Part shown: positions 1 through 10,580 of the stretch, in pieces
How the letters are laid out: each line of letters begins with the position of its first letter
How positions within the stretch are numbered: the stretch's first letter is position 1
DNA from: Heterocephalus glaber
Lineage: Eukaryota; Chordata; Mammalia; Rodentia; Bathyergidae
Assembly (NCBI RefSeq): GCF_000247695.1
Contig: NW_004624805.1
Coordinates: 6,639,212-6,703,211, forward strand
Direction of reading: 5' to 3'
Length of the DNA stretch: 64,000 nucleotides
Translations under genes and position numbers: made by a program
The notes under the pieces: model-generated
Seen by the model: only the letters and a program-made list of their open reading frames with translations
What the model was told of the DNA's origin: nothing
Database searches by the model: none

Positions 1-627
1 TATCAGTTGCACTGGCAGATGACTGAGCCTGACACTGGCCAGTGACTGGAACTTGCACTTCCTCTCTTGGATGCTTTCAAATGTTCTAAGAGATCTTCCC
101 TTGGAACCTGACTATACTTCTGATGCCGGCCATGCAGTCTTCCCTGGTTGCCACTTCCCCCTTAGTTTCTGGTTCCCTGCAGGCCATGTGTAGATTCTCC
201 TGAAGGGGGAAAGGGAAAATGTTCCTTGGCCTCTTCAGAGATTCCTCTTGGGCAGCATTCCAGCCTAGATCTCTCTAGTGTATGCCTCTCATCCAGTCCT
301 CAAGAAGCACTCACACATACTTTAATCTCCAGAAGGGCAAATATGCATGGGATAAATTGGTTTGCAGCATTCTCTTCCCTCTTGCTTCCCCCTTCAGCCT
401 CTGGAACTGAGACATGTCAGGTCAATGTCAAACATTCCAAATATGTAGCAGAGTATATGAGGCACTTGGCCTTGGGGGTCCTACTGAAGGCTCCCTGCAA
501 TGAGATTAGGGACAAGATCTCCAAAGACTGGTTCCTGGACTCAAGTATTACTTTCTTCAAAGAAAACTCCTTCATAGATCCTTTCCTAAACTCTTTTTCT
601 CCTGCCTTTGGTGATTCAATTTTGACT
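1..627. other. Unrecognised sequence left of the first LTR
   Basis: I recognise no repeat family or exon here. A 141-codon open frame runs across 226-651 on the plus strand, but it ends inside the neighbouring LTR, has no recognisable domain and shows no splice or promoter context. I treat it as chance. The stretch could be old retroelement sequence too decayed to name by eye. Confidence 0.4.
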
Positions 628-632
628 GCAGG

Positions 633-1001
633 TGTTGTGGCTTGTGTGTAGATGTCCCCCCTAAAGCCTCATGCAGTCTTTTTCTAAGGTAGCTAAATCT
701 AGAATGTGCGATGCTAGGATTAAGGGCATGTGATCACTAAACCACTGCACATGAGTGATTGGTGTGGCACCACCCTAATCCTGGTAGTCTGGATAAGATA
801 AAAGGAGCGGAAAGACTCTATTAAGGTCCCATGTTGCTTTTGCTACTTCCACCGCCATGAACTGTTGCCCTTCTGCCACCCTGACTTGGAGCCAGACAAT
901 TATGAACTGAAACCTCCATGAACTGTAAGCCAAATAAACCTTTTCCCCTTTGTGGATGTCAGGTATTTTGTCTCAGCAGCAAGAGAAAAGTAACTAACAC
1001 A
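633..1001 (+). mobile_element. Solo LTR, MaLR-like (ERVL-MaLR)
   Basis: This is a 369-bp solitary LTR that starts TGTTGTGG and ends CTAACACA. It is flanked by perfect 5-bp target duplications gcagg at 628-632 and 1002-1006. The 3' part has the MaLR pattern seen several times in this window: 'gaactgaaacctccatgaac', then a 'gccaaataaacc' polyadenylation signal, then 'gtcaggtattttgtctcagc'. No internal retroviral region remains, so it is a recombined solo LTR without coding capacity. The family assignment is from pattern memory; the ends and duplications are seen directly. Confidence 0.75.
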
Positions 1002-1006
1002 GCAGG

Positions 1007-1096
1007 CTTTTCTTTTCTTTTCTTTCAGTCCCGGGAATTGAACTCAGGACCTTGCACTTGCCAGGCAGCTTCAGTACCACTGAGCTAAATCCCCTA
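1007..1096 (-). mobile_element. tRNA-Ala-derived SINE (ID-like)
   Basis: On the minus strand this copy reads from the tRNA-like 5' end (gatttagctcagtgg-type A box, here diverged) to 'gggact' and a tail that appears on the plus strand as a cttttcttttctttt run. It lies directly against the right target duplication of the solo LTR. It is older than most copies here because the 3' 'ggtacc' motif is lost. Confidence 0.7.
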
Positions 1097-2417
1097 ATGG
1101 CAGGGTTTTCAAGTGGCTAAATTTTCTTTGCAGATTTGCTTCTTGTTTTAACAACTTACTTTAGAATTTCACATCTATGATCTCCTGCTGCCTCAGTCAA
1201 AACCTTACTTACATCTTGTCGTACTAATACAAATCTGTAAAAACGGCTCTTGTTACCAAATACCAAGGACATAAGGCAAAGAAAACTTGTTCTCTACAAG
1301 CATACTGTTGGAAACTACTGTTCGAGTATGAATAAGAATGGAACACTGTCCTGCCCATGGGCCTCTTGACCCAGGAAAGCAGCCTTGATTTCCAGCCCAG
1401 TTCAAGGGTTTCATTACATCATGTTTATCTTAACTTTAGAATTTGCACAAGAAAAGAAATAGGATCCTGAATTGATCTTTTGGGCCAGACCTCATGTTAA
1501 TAAAAATATCACTAACTGTTAATAAAATAGTAAAGCCTTGTTTAGCTTTGAGTCTCTCAAAAGACAGTTTCCTTCAAATTTCACCCAAACTCCACCCCTT
1601 CCCCAAGCCCTACAAGAACTCTGTCTTTCTCTTTGTTTGATGAGGGTTTCTCGGGCCCTTACAGTGTGCTTTGTAACAAGCTCATAAACCCAGCCGAGTC
1701 AGACAGCAGGTTTGTCTCTGGACAGTATCAGTAACAAGCAGATGTGTGGACCACAGGTCACTCCTCCCGGGTTCCGTTTTCAGCTTTCCATCCCCTCTGG
1801 CTCAAGTCACACAAGCTCAACACCACCAATGTGCCATCCCTGGACACACCCAGAATCCTGCAACCACAATCACATAACACGCAAAGTACCACAAACGTGT
1901 GCATATCCAAGAACAGAAATGTCTGTGGTTTGCAACAAAAAAGGAAACCAGTAATTACCATGTACCATTCATTTGCCAGGGTATTTAAATTCCCCAAAGG
2001 ACTTTTTCAAATCACAAAAGCCATAAGATACTGACACAGTCCTTCCTACTATTCTGTCCCCCCAGATCCATTCCTGGCTCCACCTTATCACAGTGGAGAT
2101 CCTGTTAATGAGGGCAGAATAATCTCAGGTATGTTTGGGAAGAGATTAGAGAGTATTCCTCATTAATCTGATAAGCGCCTTATCAGAATTCTTAGTTGCT
2201 AAATGTACTCATGAATAAAAATACCCGATCTTGCTTGGAAGTGAAAGAAACTGTCCCCGTGATAGCAGAGGCTTTGTCTGACTTATTCACAGCTTTTATC
2301 ATGTCACACATGAGAAATGCCCGGTGAACATCTGCTGAACTCTTTCATTTGGAACATATTTGAATGGGAGAGTTTTGATCCCCCAGTTGCACCTGAACAA
2401 GAAACATTCACCTGAAC
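1097..2417. other. Unrecognised non-repetitive sequence
   Basis: No gene or named repeat could be supported. Short overlapping open frames (80-96 codons) around 1712-2034 occupy several frames and both strands, as expected by chance. Confidence 0.4.
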
Positions 2418-3010
2418 TACAATAAAACCTTGGTTTGCCAGTGTAATTCATTCCAGAGACATGCTTCTAATCCAAACCACTTGTATATCAAAGTGAATTT
2501 TCCCATAAGAAATATGGAAACTCAGATGATTTGTTCCACAACCCAAAAACAGTCATATAAAAAGATTACAGTACTGTAATATAATACAGAATAATAAAGA
2601 AAATACAAAATAAATTAATGTGCACTTACCTTTGAAAACCTTCATGACTGGTATGAGGGAGACAAGACAGGAGGAGGGTTATTATGTAGGACGACTTTCA
2701 TTGTCACTAATGGAATCGCTCCTATTGGCTCAATGGAATCTTTTTCTATTTTGTACAACTTTAACAAGGAAGCTATCCAATGATGTTTGCTTTTGCCTCC
2801 TTTTGAAAATTTGCAGAAATGTGACATTGCATTGTCGTTAAACAGATTCATTGCTCACACTGCTGCAGCCTTATTCAGGTGGTGCTTTTCTACAAAATGT
2901 TGTACTATTTTCCACATTTTATGCATCACTCTAATCTTGAAATGAAGGATTCCTCTGCCTTTTTCTCCTCCTCCTTTGCAGATGAAATCTTCTCCATAAC
3001 CTCTTGCTGT
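2418..3010 (-). mobile_element. Tigger-like (pogo-group) DNA transposon remnant
   Basis: The minus strand of 2642-2995 encodes broken pieces reminiscent of the C-terminal part of a pogo/Tigger transposase. They include an N-L-F-N-D-N-A-M-S-H-F segment followed by a K/Q-rich stretch, and upstream a lysine/glutamate-rich helix. The outer part near 2418-2580 resembles Tigger-family non-coding ends ('ccttggtttgc...gtgtaattcattccag'). Frameshifts and stops interrupt the frame, so it is inactive. Assignment is from family knowledge and not from a search. Confidence 0.55.
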
Positions 3011-3049
3011 TGGGAGTCAGTCACCCATAATCCCACAGGGAGAGGGATA

Positions 3050-3125
3050 AAGAGAGATGAGGGCAGAGAGGAAAGGAGAAGAGAGGAGGGGAAGGGAGGG
3101 AAGAGAAGAGGACAGGAGAGGAGAA
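3050..3125 (+). repeat. Purine-rich (GA) low-complexity tract
   Basis: This is about 75 bp made almost wholly of G and A (gagaggaaaggagaagag and similar). It lies next to the Tigger-like remnant and is non-coding. Confidence 0.7.
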
Positions 3126-3518
3126 CCGTTGGCTTGGTTGTGATCATGTGATGCCTTGGGTACTACTACTCATATTGAAAGACATCGCTCATTTATCAAG
3201 TTAAAATTTATTAGAAATGTTTGTTCATCTTGTGAAACACTTGCCTAACAAATTATTCACAACCCAAAATTTTACTGTATTAGCAATGCCTGGGGTCGGT
3301 TCTACTCATTTTTTTGTCTATTCGGCAAACCTTCAAAATTACTTTCCATTAGTTGGCAATCAGCTGCCTCCTGGGAGACTTCATTGTCAGTGCAGGGCCA
3401 TCTAATAGCTGAGCAGAAGCTGTGAGGAAAGACAGCATGCTATGTGAGGTGCCCGAAGTCTGGTCACAATGACCCCCATGAATTCCTCTGTACAAACTTA
3501 CATGTGGGCCTCAGCCTA

Positions 3519-3905
3519 TATTATGGTTTAGATCTAGTGTCCTCCAAAAGCCTCCTGTGTGTGGAAGGTGCTGGATCATGGGGCCCTGTGCTCACCAGCA
3601 ATCTGTCCATTGATGAGTTCCTTATCTAAACGTCCTCTTAGGAGGTGGGACCTGGTTGGAGGTGGGTCACTGGAGGTGAGAGCAGAAGGGAGGAGTCTTC
3701 TCCTCAGCTTCCTTTCCCACCCCCGCTGCCTGACTGCCTTAGGATAAGCACCTTTTCCTCCCCATGCCCCTGTACCATCCTGTTTCTGTCTTGGAGCCAG
3801 CTGACCTTGGGCCAAATCCACTAAAACTGAGCCAAAATAAACCTATCCTGCTTTAAATTGTAGGTGCTGGGTGTTGTTTCCAACAACGGGAAAGTGACTA
3901 TGACA
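3519..3905 (+). mobile_element. Solo LTR, MaLR/MLT1-like
   Basis: It begins TATTATGGTTTAGATC (canonical MaLR starts are TGTTATGGTTTGG-like) and ends GTGACTATGACA. Flanking pentamers are gccta (3514-3518) and gtcta (3906-3910), one mismatch apart, which fits a 5-bp target duplication. The internal landmarks are 'ggatcatggggccc', 'gaggtgggacctgg' and a 3' polyadenylation signal in 'gccaaaataaacc'. No internal viral region is present. Confidence 0.7.
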
Positions 3906-4088
3906 GTCTAGTAAGTTACCACATATGTATAGTAAAATAGCCAAGGCCTTTCCCGGATGATTAAACACATTAAAGACATTAACTGCTAAAATTAAATGCC
4001 AGTGTGCTAACCTGAAGAGCCTCAGTAAGCTTGTGATTTATTCTTTGGCTGTTCCAGCAAGATGTACCCTTTAATAAATATGTCCATC

Positions 4089-4580
4089 TGCTAAGGACTG
4101 GGTGTCCCCTTCCAAACTCCTGTTGAAGCTGAATCAGCACTGGGATGGTACTGGCTGTTGAGCCCCTTCAAAGGGGAGCAGGGCATGTGGGCACCATCCT
4201 TGTGGATGGATTGGGCTGTTATTGCACGAGGAGATTAATCCCAAAATCAAGTTCAGCCTCCTTGGCTTTCTCTTGCCCCTTCGCTCTTGCTCTCTTGTGT
4301 ACTCTCTCACCACGTGATGCCCTCCACTGTGTTTCTTTCTTTTCTTTCTTTTTTTTTTTTTTTTGGTACCAGGGATCGAACTCAGGACCTTGTGCTTGCA
4401 AGGCAGGCGGCAGAACCACTGAGCTAAATCCTAGCCCTTCTGCTGTGTTAAAATGCAGCAAGAAGACCCTAACCAGATGCCAGCACCTCACTACTGAACT
4501 TCCTGGCATCCTGAAATAAATTGTTTCTTTATAAATTCCAGTCTCAGGTGTTCTCTTACAGCAACACAGAATGGACTAAG
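4089..4580 (+). mobile_element. MLT1/MST-like LTR interrupted by a SINE
   Basis: The left part ('ggtgtccccttccaaactcc') and the right part ('cctgaaataaattgtttc' to 'aatggactaaga') are two halves of one MaLR-type LTR. They are separated by a minus-strand SINE at about 4332-4437. The polyadenylation signal near 4515 sets the plus orientation. Exact ends are uncertain. Confidence 0.6.
4332..4437 (-). mobile_element. tRNA-Ala-derived SINE inserted in an LTR
   Basis: The T-rich tail (4332-4364) is followed by ggtaccagggatcgaactc (B box on the minus strand), 'cttgcaaggcaggc' and 'cactgagctaaatc' (A box). The copy is full length and belongs to the subfamily reading TTGCAAG at the anticodon loop. 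It is younger than the LTR it splits. Confidence 0.85.
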
Positions 4581-4589
4581 ATAAGATCT

Positions 4590-4790
4590 GGTTGAAATAT
4601 ACATATATATGTGTATATATGTATATAAATACACAAAAATATGTACTGTGTATGTAAGTACATGTATATTTTATGCAAATACTGAACATGAATATTTAAT
4701 GTGTAAAGATTATTTGCATTTACATATTCCTATAAATATATGAGTGCATACCCATATAACATATATAATATGTAAAACACACATACATAT
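4590..4790. repeat. AT-rich low-complexity region
   Basis: Tandem-like tatata/tgtatat motifs occupy about 200 bp, with no strict repeat unit. Nothing coding is seen. Confidence 0.6.
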
Positions 4791-5183
4791 TGATATTGCA
4801 CAACATGGCAGGCCTTTGTCTGTCCCCAAGCCCCCCACCATGTTTTTGCCTTAAGATGTTCTGCTCAAGTAATGTAACTATTCAAGCTGCACAGTGTTCT
4901 TGATATTTCAAGATGTTCTGTTAACTCCGCCCTTCCCCTTCTGTGAGTATGCTTGCCCGGTACTTAAGTCCATGCCCTACCTCATAGATCTCTATATAAA
5001 GCTGCTTACATTTCTGTTCGGGGCTAAGACTTTGGTGTATGAACCCCTCTGAGGCTGCTGGCATAATAAAAGTTGGTTCCCTCCATCTCTCCAAGTGCCA
5101 CCTTCAGTTTCTTCACCTCCAGAGACCCTCAGACAACTGTAATGCTTGGCTGTAATGCTGAGCTGTCACATTTCGCTGTAACG
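4791..5183 (+). mobile_element. Endogenous retroviral LTR with TATA box and poly(A) signal
   Basis: This roughly 390-bp block has the order U3-R-U5. It holds a good TATA box (tatataaa, 4993-5000) and a short R-like region ending in an aataaa signal (5065-5070). The GT/C-rich segment after the signal carries repeated 'gctgtaa/ctgtaatg' units before the right edge near 5170-5183. It differs from the MaLR LTRs and may be ERV1 or ERVK type. The ends are uncertain because both flanks are AT-rich. There is no internal viral coding region nearby, so it is probably a solo LTR. Confidence 0.55.
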
Positions 5184-5189
5184 ATATAT

Positions 5190-5245
5190 ATAGAACAAAG
5201 CCAGCCTGAACTATCTGCGACCCTGTCTCAAATAAGTAAATAAAA
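5190..5245 (+). mobile_element. B1 SINE 3' fragment
   Basis: 'gccagcctgaactatctg..accctgtctcaaa' followed by an ataaata tail matches the right end of a 7SL-derived B1 element. It is a short fragment with the 5' half missing. Confidence 0.5.
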
Positions 5246-6050
5246 TACTTAGATTTTTATACTCAGCCAACTAAACTTCATCCTCCCTTTTGCCAATGCC
5301 TAGAAAGCTATAAGTTTGAAACACTTTTTGCAATTTTAAAACATTATTCATATCTATAATGTTTGAAATGGGGATCAGAAAATAGCTTTTTAAAATGCAT
5401 TATCTTGAAAAAATCAAAAACTTTTTCTGGCATGATTATAAATTAAGATCACTCATACACAATACCAAAAAATCAGTCTCATCACTTGTTAGCTGTAGTT
5501 ACCATATAAGAACAGAGAACACCTCCACATTGGAACACATATGGTATGGGAAGCATTTTACATTCAGAAAGAAGGGCATTGATAGAAAAGTTGAAGAAAA
5601 TACATGTGGAGTGAGAGCTCAGTCTCTGGGAATTTGTATTTAATTAAGTTCGGTCAATTTTTGTGCTTACCGCACCCAGTTCCCATGGGCACAGCACAAG
5701 CAGCCGCTCCTTCACTGCTTAGGTCACCCCAGAAACGACTCGGCACCATCTTTAATTAATTTGTGCTGACCTGGAAAGTAGACGCTCCCTCATCTCACCA
5801 CCTGAAAACTAACTCCTTGCTGCACACAGAGGGTTAGGAATCAGTCAGAGGAGCCCTAGGAAAACACCCACAAATGTTACACAGCCAGAAGTGGTATACA
5901 GACATGCCCACAGGGGAGGTTTCTGGGGCCGGGGCTGCACTTCCAGAAAAGATGCTACTTTAAAAGATGGATTCTTGCTAGATTGTTTCTATTCTTAAAT
6001 TAACCAGTAGCTTTCTCTTTACTATCACCTTCATCAAAAAATTCCCTCTC
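5246..6050. other. Unrecognised sequence
   Basis: No repeat or gene recognised. It is moderately AT-rich. Confidence 0.35.
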
Positions 6051-6054
6051 TCAA

Positions 6055-6260
6055 ACCAAATATCGTGCCACACACCTATAAAGCCCAGCTACTCAGGAAG
6101 CTGGGGCAGAAGGATACAACTTCAAGCCCAACTTGGGCAACTTCCCAAAACTGTCAAAATAAAAGTTAAAATGGGGCTGGGGAAGGTAGTTCAGTGATAG
6201 AGTGCTTGCCTAGCATGTGCAAGGCCTTGTGTTCTGTCCCCAGTATCACCAAACAAACAA
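6055..6260 (+). mobile_element. Dimeric B1-ID SINE
   Basis: The left half (6060-6165) is B1-like: 'gtgccacacacctataaagc', 'ccagctactcaggaagctg', 'ttgggcaactt'. The right half (6176-6245) is ID-like: 'tagttcagtgatagagtgc', 'cctagcatgtgcaaggc', 'ctgtccccag', then a caaacaaacaaa tail. The order B1 then ID is that of the B1-dID family of non-muroid rodents. Confidence 0.75.
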
Positions 6261-7396
6261 ATTGGGTTCACTCTGTAGAACCCATGGAAGTTTTGCCACA
6301 TTGATCCAGGCAGGAAGGGGAGATACACCACCTAGGAGAGGCCTGGGGTGCTCAGTAATTTATGGGCACCACCACCATGGCTTCTCCTGCCTGAGAAGTT
6401 GGTGCCCTGGTGCATATTAGGACTAGGTAGCCTTCCTTAAGACGCCTGACTTCCATTTGTTGGAAAATTGTTAAAATACACTGCTTTGATTAGAATGAGA
6501 CAGTTTACTGACCTCTGCCCGAAATGTGTCATAATAGAAATACAAACACAATGCCTAGGATGTGATCACAGTGCCCCGTGGAGTTCACAAGCCCCACAAC
6601 CATATGCTACTGCTCCAGGTGCCACGGTCTGTTGTGAGTGCGTGTCCTCTGTTCAGAGGCCTGGCACCCCTGAGTGTACTTTCCTGCCTTGCTATATCTA
6701 ATTTCCCAAGAGACTGGGCATTCCAGTGATCACAGGTAATCATTTCTCTGTTTACCTTGGATTGCAATAAAGACCCCAGCTCCTGGACTGATCCTATAAT
6801 TGCAGTTTCCTCAGCCATAGCAAAGAGGATAATAGCACCCAACACACAGGAGTGTTACGGTCATTAAAGGAGATGACACATCAAAGCACTGGGCTTGGGG
6901 CCTGATGGATAGCAAGATCTCCACAGTGCCTGCTTCTTTTTCCTTCCCTGCATCAGTGCAATGTGGCTCAGCAGAGGAAGTCAGGGTACTCCGCTGAAAG
7001 GCCAGAGGATTACCCTCATGGAAGTACTCGTAGGTACACCCAGCCGTGCATTTCTGTGTGCAAGACATTGGGAAACTCGCCTTGCCGAAGGGAAGCCAAA
7101 TCCAAACACCTGCCTTCTGCAATATGTGTTTTCTCTTCATAAATTATATGACAAGAAGCACTTTATGACTTTTATTTACTGAAGGACGAATTTATAAATG
7201 TAACACAATGGAGCTTTAGAAATCTATGTCAAAGCCTTTTTTTTTTTACATTAAAAAACATTTGCTTGAATTATTTCCCTAGACTTGAAGTCAACTGTGG
7301 CATGGGCCACGTGGGCTGCAGTGAAATAAATTCAGGATATCAATTCAGACAGTGTATTTAAATACTAAAAATTGAAAATGCTATCTATAAAAATAT
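6261..7396. other. Mostly unrecognised sequence with a MIR-like piece
   Basis: About 6800-6925 ('gaggataatagcaccc', 'cattaaaggagatgaca', 'tgatggatagcaag') resembles the conserved part of an old MIR-type SINE. The rest shows no recognisable element and no credible coding region. Confidence 0.35.
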
Positions 7397-7404
7397 ACAT
7401 TTTA

Positions 7405-7485
7405 GGGGCCGAGGATGTAGATGCAGCTCAGTGGCACTGCCACCTACCTCGCAACCACAAATTCCCGAGTTCGATCCCTGGTACC

Positions 7486-7522
<37 letters not shown>

Positions 7523-7526
7523 AGAC
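7405..7526 (+). mobile_element. tRNA-Ala SINE whose tail is a (TA)n(TG)n microsatellite
   Basis: The SINE body (7405-7486, ending ggtacca) is followed by tatatata and then about 12 TG repeats up to 7521, where an A tail would be expected. Target duplications acatttta at 7397-7404 and 7527-7534 enclose body plus microsatellite. The dinucleotide array therefore lies inside the inserted unit and probably grew from its tail. Confidence 0.8.
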
Positions 7527-7534
7527 ACATTTTA

Positions 7535-8128
7535 ACCTTCCAAAGTCTTCTTCTGGTTTCTTTTTTTCTTTTTTTTCTGTCTCAAGAAGGGAAAGTGCTC
7601 TGATTAAGGTACCGTGGAAGGACCTTTAACATCTTCCAATGGTACATAGGATGACTCTGTAAAAGTGTCAGTGCCATTGGAGAAGAAAAGCAAGAGATCA
7701 ACATGAACTGAAGGAAAAGGAATGAGTTGGAGAGATACATTATGTAAGCTGAAGAGATATCCTGGAGGAAGATGTTTCTTCTGTGGATCATCATGGGGGA
7801 ACTCTTTGAGCCAGCAATGAACTGTATGTGTTTGGAAAACTATGACAATTCCAACTGGAACACAAGATTTTTCTGGCAAAGGGATGGACACCCATAGAAT
7901 GACCTAGATTGCCAGGCTGAGAAATTTGGACTGGATCCTAAAATCAGTAGAAATTGCTGAAGAGTTTTTGGCTTTGGAGGAAAATGTAATTCCAGAAAAA
8001 TTAATCTAGTAGGGGAAAAAAGACTATTTCAAAGTAAAATAATTTTAATTATTTTTATGTGTTACCATGAAAATGAGAAAGAAGATTCTTACATTAAGCG
8101 TTCTTAAGAAGAAGACAAGAAAATAACT
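7535..8128. other. Unrecognised sequence left of the SMS retrocopy
   Basis: This is AT-rich sequence with no recognised gene or named repeat. It supplies the left target duplication (8129-8154) of the retrocopy. Confidence 0.4.
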
Positions 8129-8154
8129 ATTGACATTACCAATTACCTACCCAG
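8129..8154 (+). repeat. Left target-site duplication of the SMS retrocopy
   Basis: ccaattacctacccag (8139-8154) recurs with one change as ccaattacttacccag at 9768-9783. The match extends leftwards through an attgac..tta segment with small indels (8129-8138 versus 9757-9767). The pair brackets the whole mRNA-like block, as expected for L1-mediated retrotransposition. Confidence 0.75.
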
Positions 8155-9756
8155 TCCTACTCCTGCCCGCCCCCTCGGTGCAGCGCGCTCCCCACCAGCC
8201 GCAGCCTGACGTGCACGGGCCCCAGTCTCCGCGGCCGCCTCCCCCAGGCATGGCACAGGGCCTCGCCTCACTATGGCAGCAGTATGGCACAGCACGCTCA
8301 ACTTCATGCTCGGTGCCAAAGCTGATGGTGAGACCATTCTAAAAGGCCTGCAGTCCATTTTCCAGGAGCAGGGCATGGCAGAGTCGGTGCATACCTGGGA
8401 GGACCATGCCTACCTAGCAACCTACACAAACAAAAATGGCAGCTTCACCAATTTGAGAATTTGTCCACATGGATTGGTATTGCTGGACCTTCAGAGTTAC
8501 AACAGTGATATCCAGGGCAAAGAAGAAATTGACAACCTTTTGAACAAAGTAGAAGAGAGAATGAAAGAATTGAGTCAGGCCAGTATTGAGCAGGTGAAGT
8601 GTTTACCAACCATAGTTCAAAGAGGGGCCATCGACAGATACTGGCCCACTCCTGATGGGTGCCTGGTTGGGTATGACATAGATGAAGTAGTAGGTGATGG
8701 AGATTCACCTTACCAGAACATTAAAATTCTACACTCAAAGCAGTTTGGAAATATTCTCATCCTTAGTGGGGATGTTAATGTGGCAGAGAGTGACTTGGCA
8801 TATACCTGGGCCATCATGGACAGTGGCAAAGAAGAGTACACTGGCAAAGACCTACTGATTCTGGGAGGTAGAAATGGAGGCAAATCACGTGAAATAGTCA
8901 AACTGAAACCAAAGATGGCCACTATGGTAGAGATTGACCAAATGGTGGTTGACCCATGTAAGAAATATGTGCACAAAACATGTTGTGGAGTCTTAGGCAA
9001 TCTTAAAGGAGACTGCTCTCAGGTTCTAATAGAAGACTGTATTCCAGTACTGAAAAGGTACACCAAAGAAGGGAGAGAGTTTGATTATGTGATTAATGAT
9101 TTGACAGCTGTTCCAATCTCCACATCTCCAGAAGAAGATCCCACATGGGAGTTTCTCAGACTGATTCTTGACCTCTCCATGAAAGTATTTAAAGGATGGG
9201 AAGTATTTTCCACAGGGAACTGTGTCAATTTGACAGAAGCCCTGTCGCTCTATGAAGAGCAGCTCGGGCGCCTGTATTGTCCTGTGGAATTCCCTATGGA
9301 GATCATCTGCGTCCCTTCATACTTGGAATTGTGGGTGTTATACACTGTTAGGAAGAAAGCTAAACTCTGAAGATGAATATCCCAATGGTGTGTACTGCAG
9401 ACAGCCCTCCTGACCTCCATATGCTGTACCCACCACCAAAATGAGTCAGGCAATTGGTTATGACTTCCTTAAAGTTTTCTCTTCTTAATTATTATTTTTA
9501 ATTTAAAAAAGCAAATGGAAAATGTATATTTTGATGAGCTAGAGTGTTATTGTTTTTTAAAGTCAGCTGAGGACAATTAGTACAGCAAAGACTGCTAAAT
9601 GCATTGATCCCCGAGAATGTGATTTTTGTTACTTTTATTTCTGTGTGGGGTTTTGTTTGTTTTGTTTTGATTGTGGTAGAACTTAAATGTGGACCTTTGG
9701 AGGAATAAGCATCATTGTTTTTGTTTCAGAGGGAAGTTCTTGATGGTTTTTTAAAA
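8155..9756 (+). pseudogene. SMS: Processed retrocopy of spermine synthase (SMS), open reading frame retained
   Basis: This is a cDNA-like copy: a GC-rich 5' UTR (8155-8272), an open frame at 8273-9370 without introns, a 3' UTR (9371-9752) and a short A run at 9753-9757, all bracketed by target duplications. The 365-residue product follows spermine synthase end to end (the family is about 366 residues). It has the N-terminal M-A-A..HSTL segment, the [13 protein letters not shown] region, the spermidine-binding D-x-Y..A-W-x-I-M area and the catalytic-region [10 protein letters not shown]. Spermine synthase transfers an aminopropyl group from decarboxylated SAM to spermidine in the cytosol. The glycine loop expected as GGGDGG is GGRNGG here (residues 198-203), followed by K-S-R, so catalysis is doubtful. 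Two small deletions near 9194-9216 cancel each other. I see no promoter. The alternative, an expressed retrogene, is possible but unproven. Confidence 0.92.
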
Positions 9757-9783
9757 ATTGACTTAGACCAATTACTTACCCAG
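9757..9783 (+). repeat. Right target-site duplication of the SMS retrocopy
   Basis: attgac..tta..ccaattacttacccag-type copy of the left flank. The final 16 bases differ from the left copy at one position. Confidence 0.75.
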
Positions 9784-10436
9784 AATGGTGGTGGTCACAT
9801 TGAAATCACTGCACATACTTTCATTTCCACTTTGCTTTCCATATTTTTAATTTTTAGTGGTCCCAAATCTTTGTTTCACAATAGCTAATGCTGAGTTGTA
9901 TGTTTCCACTGATTTAGAATATAGTACTTACTCAATTTCTACCCTAAACCATATATTACCCTAGTTCCAACATGTAATATCTGGTGGCTTTCTTGCAGTG
10001 GTTTGTAACAAAGGAGGGCTCAGTGACCCCCACAAAGCTCCTTGTGCTGATAACCATAAGGCAATGCCAGGGGCGGTTCCCTGCTGCTGAGCATGGTGGA
10101 GGAAGCCCTCGGGTTCAACACCCATCCTGGCAGATTGTTCGAGGAGAAGCCTCCTCTCCACCAGGGGCCAGGAATCCCTAGGCTTCCAGGGCTCTAGCCC
10201 AGCCCAATATGTGGAAGTGGAAGATTTGAACGCTTCACAGCACTGGTGAAAACCAGAAAGAAAAGATGCCATTGGAAATATACCAACAGATTTCTATCCT
10301 GCAAAAGCTAGAGAGTAGGAGATAGCTTTGGGACAGACTGTCCTGGAAAACAGAAAAAGGGTTATTTATAAATATAGAAAGAGACACAAAATAAGGAAAC
10401 ACCCATGAATATCTTATTTGGATTATTTCATGTAGT
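9784..10436. other. Unrecognised sequence
   Basis: Nothing identifiable. A GC-richer stretch at 10000-10240 carries chance frames on both strands. Confidence 0.35.
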
Positions 10437-10580
10437 GGTTACAGTAAACACTCTGGGATATATGTTATAATCCCTATTTTACAAATGGGACAGCTGAGCC
10501 TGATTGATTAGGTCCGATGCCTAAATTCGATGATTAATCATTGGCATCAGATCCAAACCTGCCTGCCTCATGTCAAAATC
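10437..10580 (+). mobile_element. MIR SINE remnant
   Basis: 'ataatccctattttacaaat' followed by 'gggacagctgagcc' matches the conserved core-to-3' half of MIR. It is highly diverged. Confidence 0.6.

Noticed and set aside
226..651. 141-codon open frame
   Set aside because: It ends inside the solo LTR at 633 and has no recognisable domain, promoter or splice context.
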